Source: Cronobacter sakazakii (GTDB lineage Bacteria > Pseudomonadota > Gammaproteobacteria > Enterobacterales > Enterobacteriaceae). Taken from it: a stretch of 64,000 bases of DNA. A model generated the notes under the pieces. That model made no database searches. It was not told the DNA's origin and saw only the letters and a program-made list of their open reading frames with translations. Both the position numbers and the translations under genes were made by a program. Positions 26,983 through 34,561 of this stretch are shown here, one piece after another. Each line of letters opens with the position of its first letter. Position 1 is the stretch's first letter. The stretch is taken from NCBI RefSeq assembly GCF_000982825.1, contig NZ_CP011047.1, positions 3,596,001-3,660,000 on the forward strand. Reading direction: 5' to 3'.

Positions 26983-27626
26983 TTAGATCCAAATCTTCAT
27001 GGCTTCTTCCAGCGAAACAGGCTTCTCATGAATATGGGGGGCGAAATCGCTGAGCCTGAAGGCCGGGTCATCTTTGCCACGGTTGATGTTCGCCAGTACC
27101 GACGCCACCAGCGCGGCGCCCCACTCCGTGCGCATCATCGGGTTCAGGCTTCCGTACTGGTTGCGGTATTTGACCCAGAGCTGGAACTCGCGGAAGCTGA
27201 GCGCTTCTTGCGCTTCGGCGATGGTCCTGCCACCGATGCCGTTGAGGACGAGCTCACACCAGATTTCGTCTTCTCCGGTAAGCTCGTCTTTCCCAGGTCG
27301 TTAACCTCCTGGATTGCCAGCAGCAGCGCGATAGTGAGCTGCCCGTCCAGCGCGCCGCGCTCTGGATCTGCTTCACCCGTAATATCGGCGGGGGTGAATA
27401 CCGGCTTTCCTTCTTCGTCACAGATGGAAGCGGCAATTCGGCCAGCAACCCCGTCAATATGCCCCTGCGCCGCCATTACATCTGTCATGGCAGTGTAATA
27501 ACCCATCGGCCTAATATAGACTGTTGCGGTAAGCTCCTGGCCGCCCTGTTTCCAGGTAATTTCTTTTTCAACCGGGCGCCCGGTAAACGCGCCAGCCTGT
27601 TTCAGTGAATCAAGGGTGAGTTTCAT
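26983..27626 (-). CDS. GT: G-T tail assembly chaperone frameshift fusion
   Basis: A -1 slip at GGGAAAG (27288-27294) moves ribosomes from G into an overlapping frame that runs 101 codons to TAA at 26983, giving about 214 residues. The second frame reads as a normal protein (EIWCELVLNGIGGRTIAEAQ near its start). This is the lambda gpG/gpGT arrangement; GT recruits tail tube subunits to the tape measure. Confidence 0.9.
27144..27626 (-). CDS. G: tail assembly chaperone G
   Basis: This 160-residue zero-frame product has a compact N-terminal domain shared with GT, then after the slip site a low-complexity Ser/Lys/Ala tail. G is made in excess over GT, and both are absent from the virion. It lies between V and the tape measure. 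Confidence 0.9.
   Translation of the reverse strand: MKLTLDSLKQAGAFTGRPVEKEITWKQGGQELTATVYIRPMGYYTAMTDVMAAQGHIDGVAGRIAASICDEEGKPVFTPADITGEADPERGALDGQLTIALLLAIQEVNDLGKTSLPEKTKSGVSSSSTASVAGPSPKRKKRSASASSSSGSNTATSTEA
27288..27294 (-). promoter_or_regulatory. -1 programmed frameshift site
   Basis: The heptamer G-GGA-AAG is in the G reading frame, the same slippery heptamer as phage lambda G-T. Confidence 0.9.
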
Positions 27627-27674
27627 TGCTGCTCCTGATCAAAGTGAATCGGCGTAGGGCCATAGTCCTGCCCA

Positions 27675-28178
27675 TTAACTGCCTGCCTGCGCTTTTGGGA
27701 TCCAGACGGCTGAGCCGGAACGCTGGATGGAAGCTGAAGTGGAAACGACAGTGTTAGCTGCGAAGTCGAAAGGGAAATCGGCTACGTACCCCTTAAATAC
27801 GAACCAGGTACGGTCATCCGGCAGTGCCAGACCGTCTACCGCTCCCGTTGCACCAGCGGCGGCCGCTGTGGGTACTGAGTCACCGTCAGACCAACCAATG
27901 GCGAAAGTCAGCGCCTGATCTTCTTCATCGTCAGAAATTGACAGGTTATAAAGCATGATGTGACTGGCGTTTTTGGGGTCAGCGTTCAGTGTCGCCGTTG
28001 CCTGGCCGGGCGTGCGTAAGCCGCGTTTGTAGGTGCGGTCAAACTTTTCAGAAAGACAGGTATCTTCGATCTGGTCGGCAGGGTTACTCCCCGGGGTAAA
28101 ACTGGTGATGCATTCAATTTCGCTCACCGCGCCTTTAGCCAGCACGAAGAGCTGAGTGCCTTGTGTCAATACAGACAT
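27675..28178 (-). CDS. V: major tail tube protein V
   Basis: This 167-residue tube protein lies at the position of lambda V/HK97 gp12. Its sequence is beta-rich (FTPGSNPADQIEDTCL, then alternating strands). It forms stacked hexamer rings of the non-contractile tail. CCGGAG precedes the start. Confidence 0.88.
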   Translation of the reverse strand: MSVLTQGTQLFVLAKGAVSEIECITSFTPGSNPADQIEDTCLSEKFDRTYKRGLRTPGQATATLNADPKNASHIMLYNLSISDDEEDQALTFAIGWSDGDSVPTAAAAGATGAVDGLALPDDRTWFVFKGYVADFPFDFAANTVVSTSASIQRSGSAVWIPKAQAGS

Positions 28179-28193
28179 GGGAATCTCCGGATA

Positions 28194-28218
28194 TAAAAAA
28201 ACCGGCTCAGGGCCGGGG
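28194..28218 (-). terminator. terminator-like hairpin before V
   Basis: CACCCCGGCC-CTGA-GCCGGTTTTTTT, 16 bp before the V start. Confidence 0.7.
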
Positions 28219-28229
28219 TGTTAAGGGGA

Positions 28230-28595
28230 TTAACGTTTGACTATCCAGTCAACGTCGAAGGAGTAGCGGTAGCGCCTGGTTTCGGGGTCTTTTTCCTGTC
28301 CGCCCCAGCGCGTGATATAGGCATGCGGTTCAATGGCATCCCGCAGCGCGGCGGCCACGGCGATCACTTCGTCCACCGTGTCGGCGTAGGCGTCAATCTG
28401 TAAAGAGAACGAATCGACATCCGGTCGCTGTGCGAGGTAGTTCTCCGGTGAACCGCTGACGTTCTGCCAGACCACGTAGGGATAAACAACATCATCATCC
28501 TGGAGGCCAAAGGGATAAAGGCGCACCGGGTCCGTTCCCAGTAACACCGTTACCGCCGGGCTGGCAGCGCAGACGGAAAAGATGGGCGCTATCAT
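28230..28595 (-). CDS. tail completion protein (DUF3168 type)
   Basis: This 121-residue protein has the DUF3168 pattern: an N-terminal helix, VYPYVVWQ strand and SFSLQIDAYA. It terminates the tail and allows head joining. Its ATG overlaps the preceding stop, so expression is coupled. Confidence 0.85.
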   Translation of the reverse strand: MIAPIFSVCAASPAVTVLLGTDPVRLYPFGLQDDDVVYPYVVWQNVSGSPENYLAQRPDVDSFSLQIDAYADTVDEVIAVAAALRDAIEPHAYITRWGGQEKDPETRRYRYSFDVDWIVKR

Positions 28596-29077
28596 GGCGG
28601 CACTCCTTTCTTCTGTGCGCGCTTAATGGCGCGGTCGATGGCCTTTTCATATTCGGTGGCGAAAGTATTTACCACCTCGTTAATACTGCTTTCCGCCGCC
28701 GGGCGCATGAAAGGCTGGGCGCGCATTTTCTCGGTACCGAACTCAATCAGGCGCCAGTGTGGGGTCGGCGCGTTCTCGCTGAGGTCAGGATGATTTTTCA
28801 GCACGGCGCCGTGCAGTACCCCGATGCGAAAGCCCAGGTTACCGGTTGTTTTGAAAAGCCTGCCGTTCCAGCGCATCGCCACGTTCGCGGCAATGCTGCG
28901 CCCGGTTTCCGGGTCGTCGATGCGGCTGGCGTTCTCTTTTGCCTTATCGACAATCACGTTGCCGGCGCGCCGGAGCGCCGCCCGCCCGCCGCGCCGCCGC
29001 AGGTCATTGCTGATACTGTCCAGCTTACCCAGCAGCGAATCGAGCCCGGTAATGCTGAAATCAATGCCATCAGCCAT
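28592..29077 (-). CDS. HK97 gp10-family neck/tail completion protein
   Basis: This 161-residue protein has the basic N-terminus RRRGGRAALRRAGNVIVDKAKE and the FIRPA-like HK97 gp10 motif (QPFMRPA). It joins the head connector to the tail. It overlaps the previous gene by 8 bp. Confidence 0.88.
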   Translation of the reverse strand: MADGIDFSITGLDSLLGKLDSISNDLRRRGGRAALRRAGNVIVDKAKENASRIDDPETGRSIAANVAMRWNGRLFKTTGNLGFRIGVLHGAVLKNHPDLSENAPTPHWRLIEFGTEKMRAQPFMRPAAESSINEVVNTFATEYEKAIDRAIKRAQKKGVPP

Positions 29078-29408
29078 CGTTAACCCCCCGGGAGCATGGC
29101 AGCGTCAGATATTCGCGCCCGCTTTTGTCGTCCTCAAGCACGCCCTGAATATCGTAAACACGATCACGGTAAAGAATGCGGTGCTTATCCGTGACATCAT
29201 CACGCCAGCGGATGGTGATCCGCGTCGTTACCTCATTCTGACCTGCCTTTGCGGCCACAAAATCCCGCGCGGAAAGATCAGTAACGTTAGCCCACAGTTC
29301 GGCCACATCAGCCCAGCCATTAACAACGGCGCCGGTGGCCGGGCTCTGCGTCTTAACCGGCTTCTGTAACGTGATGCGCTTGTTGAGCTTTCCGGCCTGC
29401 ATACTCAC
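29070..29408 (-). CDS. head closure (head-tail joining) protein
   Basis: This 112-residue small beta-barrel has the Phage_H_T_join pattern (GKLNKRITLQKP... ITIRWRDDVTDKHRI). It forms the stopper ring beneath the connector. Confidence 0.88.
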   Translation of the reverse strand: MSMQAGKLNKRITLQKPVKTQSPATGAVVNGWADVAELWANVTDLSARDFVAAKAGQNEVTTRITIRWRDDVTDKHRILYRDRVYDIQGVLEDDKSGREYLTLPCSRGVNDG

Positions 29409-29584
29409 CCCCCGGGCTTGCCGCTAAGGTAAGTGTGCTGTGGAAGTTCAGCTTCACTCTCTTCCACTACCATTGACTGGTAGATCACCGCCGTCAGAGC
29501 CTCGTTTGACTCCGCCAGTCGGTTCATCGCTGCTGTCTGGGCTGCCATTGCTTCCAGCAGCTGGTTTACCTGTTGCTCGTTCAT
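29405..29584 (-). CDS. small phage protein, coiled
   Basis: This 59-codon frame (MNEQQVNQLLEAMAAQTAAM start) is mostly helix and ends with an ATGA overlap on the head-closure gene, a strong sign of translational coupling. Its 5' 131 bp overlaps another small frame (29454-29645) in a different phase. Function is unknown. Confidence 0.6.
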   Translation of the reverse strand: MNEQQVNQLLEAMAAQTAAMNRLAESNEALTAVIYQSMVVEESEAELPQHTYLSGKPGG

Positions 29585-29645
29585 AGGCAATTCTCATCCA
29601 GTTTTTCAGCCATTCTCTTCTGCGTTCACATCCGGAACACGCCAT
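29454..29645 (-). CDS. small CxxC phage protein overlapping the next gene
   Basis: This 63-residue frame (MACSGCERRREWLKNWMRIA start) has a CxxC pair and a basic helix, and an AGGGG site 6 bp before the ATG. It overlaps 29405-29584 in another phase. The first 20 codons are unique. Both may be made from one mRNA. Confidence 0.55.
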   Translation of the reverse strand: MACSGCERRREWLKNWMRIAYERATGKPAAGSNGSPDSSDEPTGGVKRGSDGGDLPVNGSGRE

Positions 29646-29654
29646 AACAACCCC

Positions 29655-29981
29655 TTAAATAATGGTTGGACGGCGGAGATCGTAGATAAGCATCGTTACG
29701 GAGAACGGCAGTTCTCCCTGCTTCAGCTTTTCTTCCTCTTCGCCGCCCCGGTTGCGGTCCAGCCAGCCCAAAAGCATAAGCAGCGCTGTCTGCGTTCGCC
29801 GCAACGGCTCACCATCAATCAGCGCGCCATCACTGCTGACAATACGGTCACGGCTTCCCTGGACATAAGCGAGAATGGCGGCGCTGCCAGCCTGGATTTT
29901 CAGTGTCAGATCAGCATCACCTGCATCATCATCAATCCTGAGATGGTCTTTTGCCTGCTCAATCGTGACAAGCTCAATCAC
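29655..29981 (-). CDS. head-tail connector (HK97 gp6-like)
   Basis: This 108-residue helical protein has the typical start IELVTIEQAKDHLRID and RTQTALLMLLGWLDRNR. It forms the adaptor ring on the portal. Confidence 0.9.
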   Translation of the reverse strand: MIELVTIEQAKDHLRIDDDAGDADLTLKIQAGSAAILAYVQGSRDRIVSSDGALIDGEPLRRTQTALLMLLGWLDRNRGGEEEEKLKQGELPFSVTMLIYDLRRPTII

Positions 29982-31021
29982 GTTTTATCCCTCCCGTCAC
30001 GCCCGCGCTTGGTCGCAAGCGTCCAGCCTTTAGAGCCCGTTTCGCCCGGTTTGTCCTGCGTCTGTTCGTCGCAGTGCCAGAGGGATCCGCCCCACGTTAC
30101 TGTGTCGCCTGGCAGGTATTCCTGACCGGATTTGAACACGCCTTTATAAATCATGACCGGAACGTCAAACGATTTGGTTTCGCTGCTGCCGCTGGCTCGG
30201 TTAACCGTCAGGGTGAAGCGCCGCTGCTCTGAACGCTCAATCTCCACGCCCGCCACACCGTCAACCACACATTCCCAGCCGCGCATGCCGTGCGTTTTCT
30301 CATAGGCACGCCACAAGCCGCCGTTATGTGTTGCATAAGCGCCGCGAGGATAGCTTTTCTCTTCATCAATGAATGGCAGAATTTCCAGCGCCAGCGCATC
30401 GCGGCCATCTTCGCCATCCCTGCCCGGCGCAGCAGTCGGCAAAGCAGCCACGGCCTCGCTGACCAGCATTTTGACATCCGGCAGAACAGGCATTGAAGCT
30501 GCGACGAGTTGCTGCAGCATGGGCTGCACATCGTCGGGCGTCAGGCTTTTGCCGTCCTGCGGTACCGGAATGGCAGCGACCGCATCACTCACAGCCTCTT
30601 CCACCGCCTGCTTCAGTACCGCCGGATCGTAATCCTTGCCGTCTTTTGGTGTCGGCATAGCACTGAAAGCTTTGTCCACCATCTCCTGCAGCATCGGCTG
30701 CACGTCGTCGGGTGTCAGGCTTTTGCCGTCCTCCGGAAGCGGAATAGCGGCTACTGCCTCAGTGACCATGGAGGCAATGTCAGGCAGCTGGGGAAGTTCA
30801 GGCGCTGGCAGGGCGGCCACAGCCTCTTCCACCATGGCGGCGAGGTCGGGCGCCGGGACGCTTTTGATTTCTTCCAGTTGACGGGAAAGCAGGTTCAGTT
30901 TTTCATCGTATGCCTGGCGCTGCTCATCGAGGCTTTTAGTGAACCCTTCGCGCATTTCGGCGAGAGCCTGCCCGAACTCCTCACCGAGCACCTTTATCAG
31001 CGTTAATTCACGATCATTCAT
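29978..31021 (-). CDS. head-module protein with PxDGKSLTPDDVQPML repeats and carbohydrate-binding-like end
   Basis: This 347-residue protein has an N-terminal coiled coil (about 1-55), then repeats of EAVAAIPxPxDGKSLTPDDVQPML (three partial copies, about 80-200), a short collagen-like GRDGEDGRD, and a C-terminal strand module (YKGVFKSGQEYLPGDTVTWGGSLWHC) resembling CBM5/12-type chitin-binding repeats. It lies between portal and connector with stop/start overlaps on both sides. Function is unproven; a head or neck fibre is inferred. Confidence 0.65.
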   Translation of the reverse strand: MNDRELTLIKVLGEEFGQALAEMREGFTKSLDEQRQAYDEKLNLLSRQLEEIKSVPAPDLAAMVEEAVAALPAPELPQLPDIASMVTEAVAAIPLPEDGKSLTPDDVQPMLQEMVDKAFSAMPTPKDGKDYDPAVLKQAVEEAVSDAVAAIPVPQDGKSLTPDDVQPMLQQLVAASMPVLPDVKMLVSEAVAALPTAAPGRDGEDGRDALALEILPFIDEEKSYPRGAYATHNGGLWRAYEKTHGMRGWECVVDGVAGVEIERSEQRRFTLTVNRASGSSETKSFDVPVMIYKGVFKSGQEYLPGDTVTWGGSLWHCDEQTQDKPGETGSKGWTLATKRGRDGRDKT

Positions 31022-32358
31022 TTGGTAAGCAATCCTCTGAGCATGGCTTTTGCCGCCGATTGTTCAGCGTCAGACAGAGCCTTTCCTTCATCACTGGCGG
31101 GTTGCGATGGTGCAGACGAACTGCTTTTGCCGAATGGATCATCCGAGGCATCGCGGCGGGCCAGCGCGCCAAGGCTGAAGTTCTGCTGCTGCAGGTAAAG
31201 CTCATCACCGCCAGCAACGGGCGGCAGATTTTCGCTACGGCGTGCCTCATTTGGCGTGAGGATAGTGTTCTTCACGCCTTCGCCCAGCGTTTTTATACGC
31301 CGTTCGCTGTCCATTCGCAGCAGCGCGTTAACATCAAATTCGGTGCCGGTATCACCCTCCAGAACAAACGCTTCATCCAGCAACAGCTCAATCGACTCGA
31401 TAAGCGTCTGCAGGCACTGCGAGTAATACTGCTGCTCCAGCGCCTCGATGTTGTCGTAAGAGGGCAGCTCACCTATACCGGCTTTGTAAGCGGGAACGTG
31501 AAACACCGAACAGACGATTTTCGCGGTCATCTGAAGCTGTTCAACCATCTGAGCATCTGCGGCCGTCATAGCCGTTGGGTTGTACTTGGCGCCATTACTC
31601 AGAATTGCAGTTTTACCGGCGTTTTCCCCCGTATATCCCGTATCCCAGTTGTTTTTCAGGATGCGGGCATTTTCCTCGCTGATGCTACCCGGCACTTCAA
31701 TAACCCCGCTGGGCTTGCCGCCGTTGCGGAAGAAGAAGGCCGCATTTTCCTGAATATGGTGCCCCTGCATCGCTGCCAGGCCGGCAGCATAAATCGGTGA
31801 AAGACCGATAAGCGGATGAAATAGGCAGTTAAACCGGTCGTGGATAACCTCGCGTGCCGGCACCGTCACTGATGATTCAACACCCGTCATGTTATCGGGG
31901 TTAATCTGGTAAAAAACGGAACCGTCATCCGCAACCAGCGGCGTAACCTTGTTCCAGTCCAGAATGCGCAGCTCTGTGATTTCTCCCCGGCTATTACGGA
32001 TCTTCAGGACAACCGTATTCCCGTAGCAAAGCTTGGAGTTAAGCCAGCATTCGAAAAACTGCATCCGGTTCTGGAACGCATTCGGGCGCCTGTAAATCCT
32101 GGAGGTGCTGCCGTTATTGTTTTCTTTCCAGATGCCGTTTGAGTCGCGGCGCATCAACCGCACGGGCATTTTGGCGATATCACTCGCAATCAGCGATATA
32201 CAGGCAAACACCGCGTGAAAGGAAAGCACTGTCGTCTGGTTAATCTCCAGATTGCGCTGCCAGGCACCGGCGAAAGGCTCATGGATAAGAGACATCCAGC
32301 CGCCGCGGCTGGTTGGCTGCTGAAGCGCTTTTTCTTTTCTCCGGAAAGGATTCCACAT
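31018..32358 (-). CDS. portal protein (HK97 gp3 type)
   Basis: This 446-residue protein has the PF04860 pattern: the N-terminal SLIHEPFAGAWQRN region, FHAVFACISLIASDIA and a disordered Ser/Pro/Ala tail. Twelve copies form the DNA entry ring. It overlaps the next gene by 4 bp. Confidence 0.95.
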   Translation of the reverse strand: MWNPFRRKEKALQQPTSRGGWMSLIHEPFAGAWQRNLEINQTTVLSFHAVFACISLIASDIAKMPVRLMRRDSNGIWKENNNGSTSRIYRRPNAFQNRMQFFECWLNSKLCYGNTVVLKIRNSRGEITELRILDWNKVTPLVADDGSVFYQINPDNMTGVESSVTVPAREVIHDRFNCLFHPLIGLSPIYAAGLAAMQGHHIQENAAFFFRNGGKPSGVIEVPGSISEENARILKNNWDTGYTGENAGKTAILSNGAKYNPTAMTAADAQMVEQLQMTAKIVCSVFHVPAYKAGIGELPSYDNIEALEQQYYSQCLQTLIESIELLLDEAFVLEGDTGTEFDVNALLRMDSERRIKTLGEGVKNTILTPNEARRSENLPPVAGGDELYLQQQNFSLGALARRDASDDPFGKSSSSAPSQPASDEGKALSDAEQSAAKAMLRGLLTK

Positions 32359-32525
32359 CAGCCATTCCCCGCATTATTTTTCTTTTTCCCGCCACCAGCA
32401 CGCTTTGCGCCGGTGTACTCAGCCTTGCCCAGCAGCACCAGCACCCTCGCGCACTGGTCATCCACGGTTTTTTCATCGCCGGGCTTAGAGTCGTGGGTGC
32501 GCTGGAGATATCGGATTTTTGCCAT
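32358..32525 (-). CDS. small phage head-operon protein
   Basis: This 55-residue frame (starts MAKIRYLQRTHDSKPGDEKT) ends in a Lys/Gly tail and its TGA overlaps the portal ATG. It fills the gap between capsid and portal exactly. The N-terminal part resembles small proteins at this place in HK97-like phages. Function is unknown. Confidence 0.7.
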   Translation of the reverse strand: MAKIRYLQRTHDSKPGDEKTVDDQCARVLVLLGKAEYTGAKRAGGGKKKNNAGNG

Positions 32526-32562
32526 GCAAAATGGCGGGGTCGCCCCCGCCCTCCTGAGTTGG

Positions 32563-34503
32563 TTAGCTGGTCTGGGTGGTGCCGTAGTTCACACCGGAAA
32601 TCACGGCGACGGCAGCGGTACGGCGGCGCTTCCAGTTAATCCAGCGTTCGGCGCGGATAGCCACGCTGTTGGTCTGGAACATGGAAACCAGCTCGGTGCC
32701 CGTACCATTAACGCTGTCGCCGGTTGGTTCGCTCTGCATTTCGAGCGAGGCCTCGCGGGACATATCCACGGCAACGCCGCCGTCGTCAGCCAGATAGATA
32801 TCCGGCGCGTTAACCAGCACCAGCTGGCTGCCCACATACTGGGAGACGATAACCGGCAGACCCTGGAAGGTACCGCCCAGCAGCGTCATTTCCGGATACT
32901 CTTTCTGACCCAGCGCGTTTTTACGCATGGACAGCGCCAGCGCGGTGGTGCTGGACATCAGCCAGACTGCACCGTTCGGTTGCAGGTTAGCAGCGACAAA
33001 CACGCCAAAAGCCGCCGCTGCGTCGTCGTCCGGATTACCGGTGGACGGGATAGCGGTAATGCCGTTGGTAACGGAAGCCGGCGACACGTTGGCGACTTCC
33101 GCCTTGGACGGGTTGATAAAGTCAGTATCGAGACGGGCAATAACCGCTTCGGCCAGAGCATTGCGCACCAGCGCATCGGCTGCCGGGTTGGAGAAGCGGA
33201 TAAGTTCGTCGGTCAGCACCGCGATTGCGGCCACTTTGGCAAAGCTGAAGGTGATCGACTCAAAGTCAAACTTGGTCAGCGGCTTCGCCTTGCCCTGCCC
33301 TACCCAGTTCGCTGAACCGCCGGAGGTCTGCGCCGGGATGCGGATGTTAAACGGCACCTGGCGCAGCGCCGGGATGTTACCCTGCCCGAAGCGGCCAATA
33401 ATGGTCTGCGGTCGCAGGAACTCCACGAAATCCTGTGCGTATTCCTGGTATTCAACCAGCGCGCCAGCCCATTTCGGATCGGTAGTGGTGCCAGCGCCGA
33501 CGGCCGCCTTCAGGACATGATGCAGTTTCGCATCGTCCGGATATTGCTTACGCGCAATCTCCAGCGCCTCGGAGCGGCTGCCGTTCGCGGCGGCCAGCGC
33601 CTTGGCGAAGCGGGCAAAGGCGATGCCTTTTTCCAGCTTCTGCTCTACGCGGATGATGCCCGGCGCGTTGGTCGTTACGACATTTACATCGCCGCCCGCC
33701 GCTTTGCTTACCGGTTTGGCAGTCGCAGCAAGGTTACTTTCCATGTCACGAAGGCGCTTCAGGTGCGCATCCACGGATTTGATTTCGGCTGAGGTGTTGT
33801 CGTAGCTTTCTTCTTCTTCCGAATCAAGCGTACGCCCGGCTTCAGCGGCTTTAGCCATGATGTCGGAGAGAGACGCCGCCAGCGCCGAACGCTTCGCTTC
33901 AAAGCTTTTGATTTGTTCTGCGATATTCATCGAACTGTTTCCTTTATTGGTAATGGTTTTGGGTGCTGTAGCGCCAGCGGACTGTGTTGCTTTAACCACC
34001 GGTTTCTCTTTGCCTGCCGCGGCGAGTAACTGGCGGTCGAATGATTTAACGGAGTTAATGGAGCATTCGGCGTTTGCCGGAATGGTCACTGCCGAGACTT
34101 CAAGAAGGTCCCAGGAAAGAAAGCGGATCCCGCCTTCATCCAGGAAGGAATATTCAATCGGCCGGAAGCCGATAGAGAGACCGCGCACCAGCCCAGCCTT
34201 AATGGATGCCCAGGCCTCATCGAGGCGGGCAACAAGCTGGGACGGCATATCCGGGGTGGGTTTCACCAGTCTTGCTGTGATCTCCAGCCCGCCCTTCACC
34301 ATTTTCGGGGTGCAGGTGCCGATGGGTTGCGAGCGGTCATGCTGCCAGAGGAACGGCGTGTCGCTGCGGAACTTGGCGCCCTCCGGCTCCATAATGTCCC
34401 CGTCACGGTCGGGAGATGGTGTGGAAGCGATGCCGGTAATGATCCGCTCGTCCTCGTTCACCGCCTTTACCGTCATGAGGGTGCATGCGCGATTAAGCGT
34501 CAT
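32563..34503 (-). CDS. prohead protease-major capsid fusion
   Basis: This 646-residue protein joins an HK97 gp4-like serine protease (about 1-165; His55 and Ser110 stand where the catalytic pair is expected) to an HK97-fold capsid protein with a coiled delta domain (about 195-280). AGGAGG precedes ATG 34503. A second in-frame ATG at 33930 (residue 192) has AAAGGAA and could give a capsid-only product of about 455 residues, so one gene could make both forms. Confidence 0.93.
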   Translation of the reverse strand: MTLNRACTLMTVKAVNEDERIITGIASTPSPDRDGDIMEPEGAKFRSDTPFLWQHDRSQPIGTCTPKMVKGGLEITARLVKPTPDMPSQLVARLDEAWASIKAGLVRGLSIGFRPIEYSFLDEGGIRFLSWDLLEVSAVTIPANAECSINSVKSFDRQLLAAAGKEKPVVKATQSAGATAPKTITNKGNSSMNIAEQIKSFEAKRSALAASLSDIMAKAAEAGRTLDSEEEESYDNTSAEIKSVDAHLKRLRDMESNLAATAKPVSKAAGGDVNVVTTNAPGIIRVEQKLEKGIAFARFAKALAAANGSRSEALEIARKQYPDDAKLHHVLKAAVGAGTTTDPKWAGALVEYQEYAQDFVEFLRPQTIIGRFGQGNIPALRQVPFNIRIPAQTSGGSANWVGQGKAKPLTKFDFESITFSFAKVAAIAVLTDELIRFSNPAADALVRNALAEAVIARLDTDFINPSKAEVANVSPASVTNGITAIPSTGNPDDDAAAAFGVFVAANLQPNGAVWLMSSTTALALSMRKNALGQKEYPEMTLLGGTFQGLPVIVSQYVGSQLVLVNAPDIYLADDGGVAVDMSREASLEMQSEPTGDSVNGTGTELVSMFQTNSVAIRAERWINWKRRRTAAVAVISGVNYGTTQTS

Positions 34504-34522
34504 TTAGCTGCCTCCTGAAACG

Positions 34523-34544
34523 AAAAAACCCGCCGGAGCGGGTT
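34523..34544 (-). terminator. terminator-like hairpin before the capsid gene
   Basis: AACCCGC-TCCG-GCGGGTTTTTTCG on the minus strand, 15 bp before the ribosome site of the capsid gene. Confidence 0.75.
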
Positions 34545-34561
34545 ATTAACTGACGTAACTG

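Noticed and set aside
26953..27498. 181-codon plus-strand frame over G/T
   Set aside because: Shadow of the G and T frames, which are explained by the frameshift.
32215..33315. 366-codon plus-strand frame over portal and capsid genes
   Set aside because: Shadow frame with no independent start signals.
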